From: Cognatilysobacter claricitrinus
GTDB lineage: Bacteria > Pseudomonadota > Gammaproteobacteria > Xanthomonadales > Xanthomonadaceae
Direction: 5' to 3'
DNA: 64,000 nt
Assembly (NCBI RefSeq): GCF_045866565.1
Contig: NZ_BAAFZV010000003.1
Coordinates: forward strand, 62,001 to 126,000
Under the pieces are notes generated by a model. That model worked only from the letters and a program-made list of their open reading frames with translations. It did no database searches and had not been told where the DNA came from. Position 1 is the stretch's first letter. Each line of letters opens with the position of its first letter. The translations under genes and the position numbers were made by a program. Below, one piece after another: positions 60,936 to 64,000 of the stretch.

Positions 60936-61346
60936 CTACTCGCGCGCGAAATCCTCGACGCGCACGATCTTCAGCCACGCGTGGCCCTTGGCTTCTTCGT
61001 CCGCGACGTAGTCGTCGAGCGCCGAGGCCGCTTCGTCGCGGCTGTCGAAGCTGCCGGAAACGCTCATGTTCTGCGCGCTGATCTCGGCGGTGCCGCAGGA
61101 CTCTTCCGCGTAGTTCTGCTCGGCGTAGTTGCCGAAGCCGAAGCGCGCCGAATCCCTGCTTTCCTGCGGCTCGTCGCCGCCGGCGTCCTCGTCGGTCTGG
61201 ATGCTGACCACGGCGGCGAACATGTAGACGTTCTCGTCGGCGGCGTCGCTGCATTGCGCGGTCGCCCAGTACCAGCGCTCGCCGGCCATCGCGAACGCGG
61301 GCAGCGCGGCGAAACCCAGCACGGCGAGTCGGATCAGACTTTTCAT
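60936..61346 (-). CDS. Small secreted protein of unknown function
   Basis: 136-residue predicted periplasmic protein. Signal peptide to 'AFAMAG', then an acidic domain with 'ERWYWATAQCSDAADENVYM', 'NYAEQNYAEESCGTAEISAQ' and a C-terminal 'AWLKIVRVEDF'. The two Cys could pair. No family recognised. Confidence 0.68.
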   Translation of the reverse strand: MKSLIRLAVLGFAALPAFAMAGERWYWATAQCSDAADENVYMFAAVVSIQTDEDAGGDEPQESRDSARFGFGNYAEQNYAEESCGTAEISAQNMSVSGSFDSRDEAASALDDYVADEEAKGHAWLKIVRVEDFARE

Positions 61347-61479
61347 GGCGACGGCCCCCTGCCGCGTCGCCCGGGTTGGCCGCCGGCCACACCCGGGATG
61401 CCTCGTTGTCGTGTCGCACCGTGGGCCGTGCCCGTCGCTGCGATGCGCCGGTCGACCGCGCCGACGCCGCCGGTTCGAC

Positions 61480-61596
61480 TCAGGTCGGCGTGAACGGCTT
61501 GCCCGCCTTCTTCTCGTTCTTCGCCGCGCGCTTTTCCTGCGGCGTCTTCGCGGGCTTCTTCTTGGTTTCCTTCTTGCGGTCCATTCCCTTACTCAT
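61480..61596 (-). CDS. Very small Lys-rich conserved protein
   Basis: 38-residue basic protein beginning 'MSKGMDRKKETKKKPAKTPQ' and ending 'GKPFTPT'. This start is a familiar conserved small family in Proteobacteria; a third of the residues are Lys. Too short for standard gene calling. Function unknown; RNA or ribosome association is a guess from the charge. Confidence 0.7.
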   Translation of the reverse strand: MSKGMDRKKETKKKPAKTPQEKRAAKNEKKAGKPFTPT

Positions 61597-61721
61597 GGCG
61601 CACTCCACGTCCGCAGGACGGCTGCGGGTCGCGCAGAGCATGGCACGGCGCCGGCATGCACGGCAGCGTGGGCCGGCAGTCCGGCCCCACCGCGCACCAC
61701 GCCGGCGTCGTACGGCCGCCG

Positions 61722-62621
61722 TTACTGGCCGACGCGGCCACGCTGCAGCGTCTCGGCATCGAGGTTGAGCAGCGGCGTCGCGCCACCGCTTACCGTCGGC
61801 AGGTGGCCGTCCCAGCGTTTGATGGCCTCCAGCTGCGCTTCGACGCGACGCAGCTCGATGAGTTCGGGCGTCACCGCCGTGCGCTGCGCCTGCAGGGCGA
61901 CTGCCTGCGCCTCAGCGTTCAGCTTCTGCGACTCGGCGAGGCCGCGCGCTTCGGCGACGCGCTGCTCGGCCTCGACCTGGATGCGGGCAAGGTCGCGCTC
62001 GGCCTTGAGCTTCTGCTGCTCGGCCACCGTCTTCGCTTCGATCGCGGTGTCGAACGACTCGCTGAACTTGAAGTTGGTGATGGCGAATTCGTCGACGATG
62101 ACGCCGTGCCGCGTGAGCCGGTTGCTGACCGATAGCCGGATGCGGTCGGACACTTCGGGACGCTTGGTCACCAGCTCTTCGGCCGTGAACAGCGCGGTCA
62201 CCGCCTTCATCGCCTCCTGCACGGTCGGGTCGATGATGCGCGGCTCGATATTTTCGAATTCGCCGATGGTGCGGTAGACGCGCACCACCTGCGTCGGGTC
62301 GACGTGGTAGTTCAGCACCACCTGCGTGCGCACGCGCTGCAGGTCGCGCGATGCGGCCTCGCTCTCGGTCTCCGACCGCTCGATCAGCACCGGCATCTTG
62401 TAGACGGTCTGTACCAGGGGCGTACGCCAGTGCAGGCCTTCGGCCAATACCTCGTTCGACGCGCTGCCGAACGTGAGGCGGACGCCGCGGTGCCCGTTCG
62501 GCACCACTGCGAACGGCAGGAAGACGAACAGCACGACGAGCGCGACGAGCGCGATCACCACCCACTTGACCAGGCCCGCGCCCGACCGGCTCGGGCCGGC
62601 GGACATTGTGTTGAAACGCAT
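61722..62621 (-). CDS. SPFH/prohibitin-family membrane protein
   Basis: 299-residue protein with one N-terminal transmembrane helix ('WVVIALVALVVLFVFLPFAV', about 19-38), an SPFH domain (about 40-210; 'VPNGHRGVRLTFGSA', 'VQTVYKMPVLIERSETESEA', 'FENIEPRIIDPTVQEAMKAV') and a C-terminal coiled coil rich in Glu/Lys/Arg ('EQQKLKAERDLARIQVEAEQ'). Closest to prohibitin-type proteins that form membrane rings and regulate proteases such as FtsH. No NfeD partner lies next to it. GGGGA precedes the ATG. Confidence 0.88.
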   Translation of the reverse strand: MRFNTMSAGPSRSGAGLVKWVVIALVALVVLFVFLPFAVVPNGHRGVRLTFGSASNEVLAEGLHWRTPLVQTVYKMPVLIERSETESEAASRDLQRVRTQVVLNYHVDPTQVVRVYRTIGEFENIEPRIIDPTVQEAMKAVTALFTAEELVTKRPEVSDRIRLSVSNRLTRHGVIVDEFAITNFKFSESFDTAIEAKTVAEQQKLKAERDLARIQVEAEQRVAEARGLAESQKLNAEAQAVALQAQRTAVTPELIELRRVEAQLEAIKRWDGHLPTVSGGATPLLNLDAETLQRGRVGQ

Positions 62622-62919
62622 CGAGAGTTCCCCTTGCAATCGAATGACGCGTGCGACGAGCCCCCGCCCATCGAACGCCGCTGTCCCCTGCGTGCAGGGC
62701 AGCGTATGAGACCACCTGCGCCACCGGGCTGCCAGATGCCGGCGTGGCGACGGACCTTCGCGGCCGGGTGCACGAGTGCGAACCGCGCCACGACGCCGGC
62801 GGTCATCGCCATATCCCGACGCCGCCGCCCCGGCGTCGCCTATGCTCCGTGGCGTGCCAGGCCGCGCGTTGCGTAGCGCATGCGACGCACCCCACCGATG
62901 CCGTCCCCGGAGACCACGC

Positions 62920-64000
62920 GTGATCGATCCGCTCGCGAACACCACCGTCGCCGCGACCATTCCGACCGCGCCGCCGCCGTTCTATCGCCACCTGTATTTC
63001 CAGGTGCTCGCTGCGATCGTCGCCGGCGTGCTGCTCGGGCATTTCGATCCCGGCCTCGGCGCGTCGATGAAGCCGCTGGGCGATGCCTTCATCAAGCTGG
63101 TCAAGATGATCATCGCGCCGGTGATCTTCCTCACCATCGTCACCGGCATCACCGGCATGCAGCACCTGCGTGGCGTCGGCCGCGTGTTCGCCAAGGCGAT
63201 GGCGTACTTCCTGTTCTTCTCGACGCTCGCGCTGGTGATCGGGCTGGTCGTCGCGAACGTGGTGCAGCCAGGCGCGGGCCTGCACGTCGGCCTCGACACG
63301 CTGGATCCATCCACGGTCAACGACTACGTCGCGCGTTCGCACGAACTCACCCTCACCGGCTTCCTGCTCGAGATCGTTCCGACCACGCTGGTCAGCCCGC
63401 TGGTCGGCGACAACATCCTGCAGGTGCTGTTCGTCGCCGTGCTGTTCGGCATCGCATTGACGCTGACCCGTGCCCGCGCCCAGCCGGTCATCACCTTGCT
63501 GGATGCGCTGCTGGCGCCCGTGTTCCGCGTCGTGCACATGCTGATGCGGCTGGCGCCGATCGGCGCGTTCGGCGCGATGGCGTTCACCATCGGCAAGTAC
63601 GGGCTCGGTGTGCTCGCGAAACTGGCCTGGCTGGTCGGTACGTTCTACCTGACGTCGCTGCTGTTCGTGCTGGTGGTGCTCGGCATCGTCGCGCGACTGT
63701 GCGGTTTTTCGGTGTTCAAGCTGATCCGCTATCTCAAGGCCGAACTGCTGCTGGTGCTCGGCACGTCGTCGTCGGAGTCGGCGCTGCCGTCGCTGATGGA
63801 AAAGATGCAGCAGGCCGGCTGCGCGAAGTCGGTGGTCGGGCTGGTGGTGCCGACCGGCTATTCGTTCAATCTCGACGGCACCAACATCTACATGACGCTC
63901 GCCGCGCTGTTCATCGCGCAGGCCACCGACACGCCGCTCACGCTCGGCCACCAGATCGCGCTGCTGCTGGTCGCGATGCTCAGCTCCAAGGGCGCCGCCG
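62920..64000 (+). CDS. dctA: C4-dicarboxylate/cation symporter DctA type (3' end missing)
   Basis: Inner-membrane symporter for succinate, fumarate, malate or related dicarboxylates. The frame runs from a GTG at 62920 (GGAG 8 bases upstream) off the right edge. Visible landmarks: 'YRHLYFQVLAAIVAGVLLGH', 'KLVKMIIAPVIFLTIVTGIT', the serine-rich re-entrant loop 'VLGTSSSESALPSLMEKM', and 'PTGYSFNLDGTNIYMTLAAL', the DAACS-family signature. About 360 of roughly 430 residues are present. DctA versus a glutamate transporter is decided by the TSSSESALP and GYSFNLDGT patterns, which favour dicarboxylates. Confidence 0.9.
   Translation, partial: MIDPLANTTVAATIPTAPPPFYRHLYFQVLAAIVAGVLLGHFDPGLGASMKPLGDAFIKLVKMIIAPVIFLTIVTGITGMQHLRGVGRVFAKAMAYFLFFSTLALVIGLVVANVVQPGAGLHVGLDTLDPSTVNDYVARSHELTLTGFLLEIVPTTLVSPLVGDNILQVLFVAVLFGIALTLTRARAQPVITLLDALLAPVFRVVHMLMRLAPIGAFGAMAFTIGKYGLGVLAKLAWLVGTFYLTSLLFVLVVLGIVARLCGFSVFKLIRYLKAELLLVLGTSSSESALPSLMEKMQQAGCAKSVVGLVVPTGYSFNLDGTNIYMTLAALFIAQATDTPLTLGHQIALLLVAMLSSKGAA

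Noticed and set aside
1..64000. Search for tRNA, rRNA, insertion sequences, integrases, CRISPR and phage genes
   Set aside because: No cloverleaf, transposase, integrase or phage structural gene was recognised on either strand; the absence is by eye and not by a covariance or profile search.

Overview
The window is GC-rich (by eye close to 70%), has densely packed genes on both strands, and contains no insertion sequence, prophage, CRISPR array, tRNA or rRNA that I can recognise. It looks like chromosome from a Lysobacter/Xanthomonadaceae-type gammaproteobacterium. The main reasons are the syntenic block mltB-rlpA-dacC-ybeD-lipB-lipA, the divergent tsaD-folB-folK / rpsU pair, a pteridine-reductase-type SDR beside a MidA-type methyltransferase, and the strong G/C preference at third codon positions. 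The genus is an inference.

Layout. 1-7.3 kb: end of an FtsX/MacB-type permease, a YedA-like exporter, a DUF1704 'QEGLA' metallopeptidase-like protein, an orphan H-box-like small protein, an AraC-Ogt fusion and the Prc protease. 7.5-16.6 kb: lipoate synthesis (lipA, lipB, ybeD) next to a peptidoglycan block (dacC, rlpA, mltB), with a CsgG-like protein inserted between; then a VanZ-like protein and MidA. 16.7-20.3 kb: pteridine reductase, a STAS-like protein, folK-folB-tsaD, and rpsU. 20.4-22.8 kb: a PgaC-like glycosyltransferase coupled to an outer-membrane barrel. 23-26.3 kb: secreted proteins, a HAD phosphatase, a glycine-rich membrane protein, 3-methyladenine glycosylase. 26.4-29.3 kb: a large GAF-GAF-GGDEF-EAL protein. 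30-38.7 kb: a small-protein/thioredoxin cassette, a BaeSR-like two-component system, an S41 peptidase, a threonine-synthase-like enzyme, a CPA2 antiporter, DUF488. 38.8-47.8 kb: AidB-like dehydrogenase, half-size EamA protein, CDF transporter, LysM and TPR proteins, a membrane diguanylate cyclase with an orphan receiver, a CPBP protein, an ion channel, a second STAS-like protein. 47.9-64 kb: an outer-membrane protein, an MFS transporter, a YkgJ cluster, a histone-H1-like protein, a serine hydrolase, DUF1428, a frameshifted VOC gene, a second CPBP protein, an SPFH protein and the 5' part of a dctA-type symporter.

Themes. (i) Cell-wall remodelling: DacC, RlpA, MltB and possibly the CsgG-like protein. 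(ii) Cyclic-di-GMP and surface polysaccharide: two GGDEF proteins plus a GT2/barrel pair. (iii) Alkylation damage: an Ada-like fusion lacking the N-terminal sensor, Mpg and AidB, all unlinked. (iv) Many small hydrophilic or secreted proteins of unknown role, two of which (TTG-started at 52163 and Lys-rich at 61480) are easily missed by gene callers. I did not find a clearly new multi-gene system. The most distinctive items are the DUF1704 protein, the channel with a GNGD filter, the histone-like fusion, the paired STAS-like paralogues and the frameshifted VOC gene.
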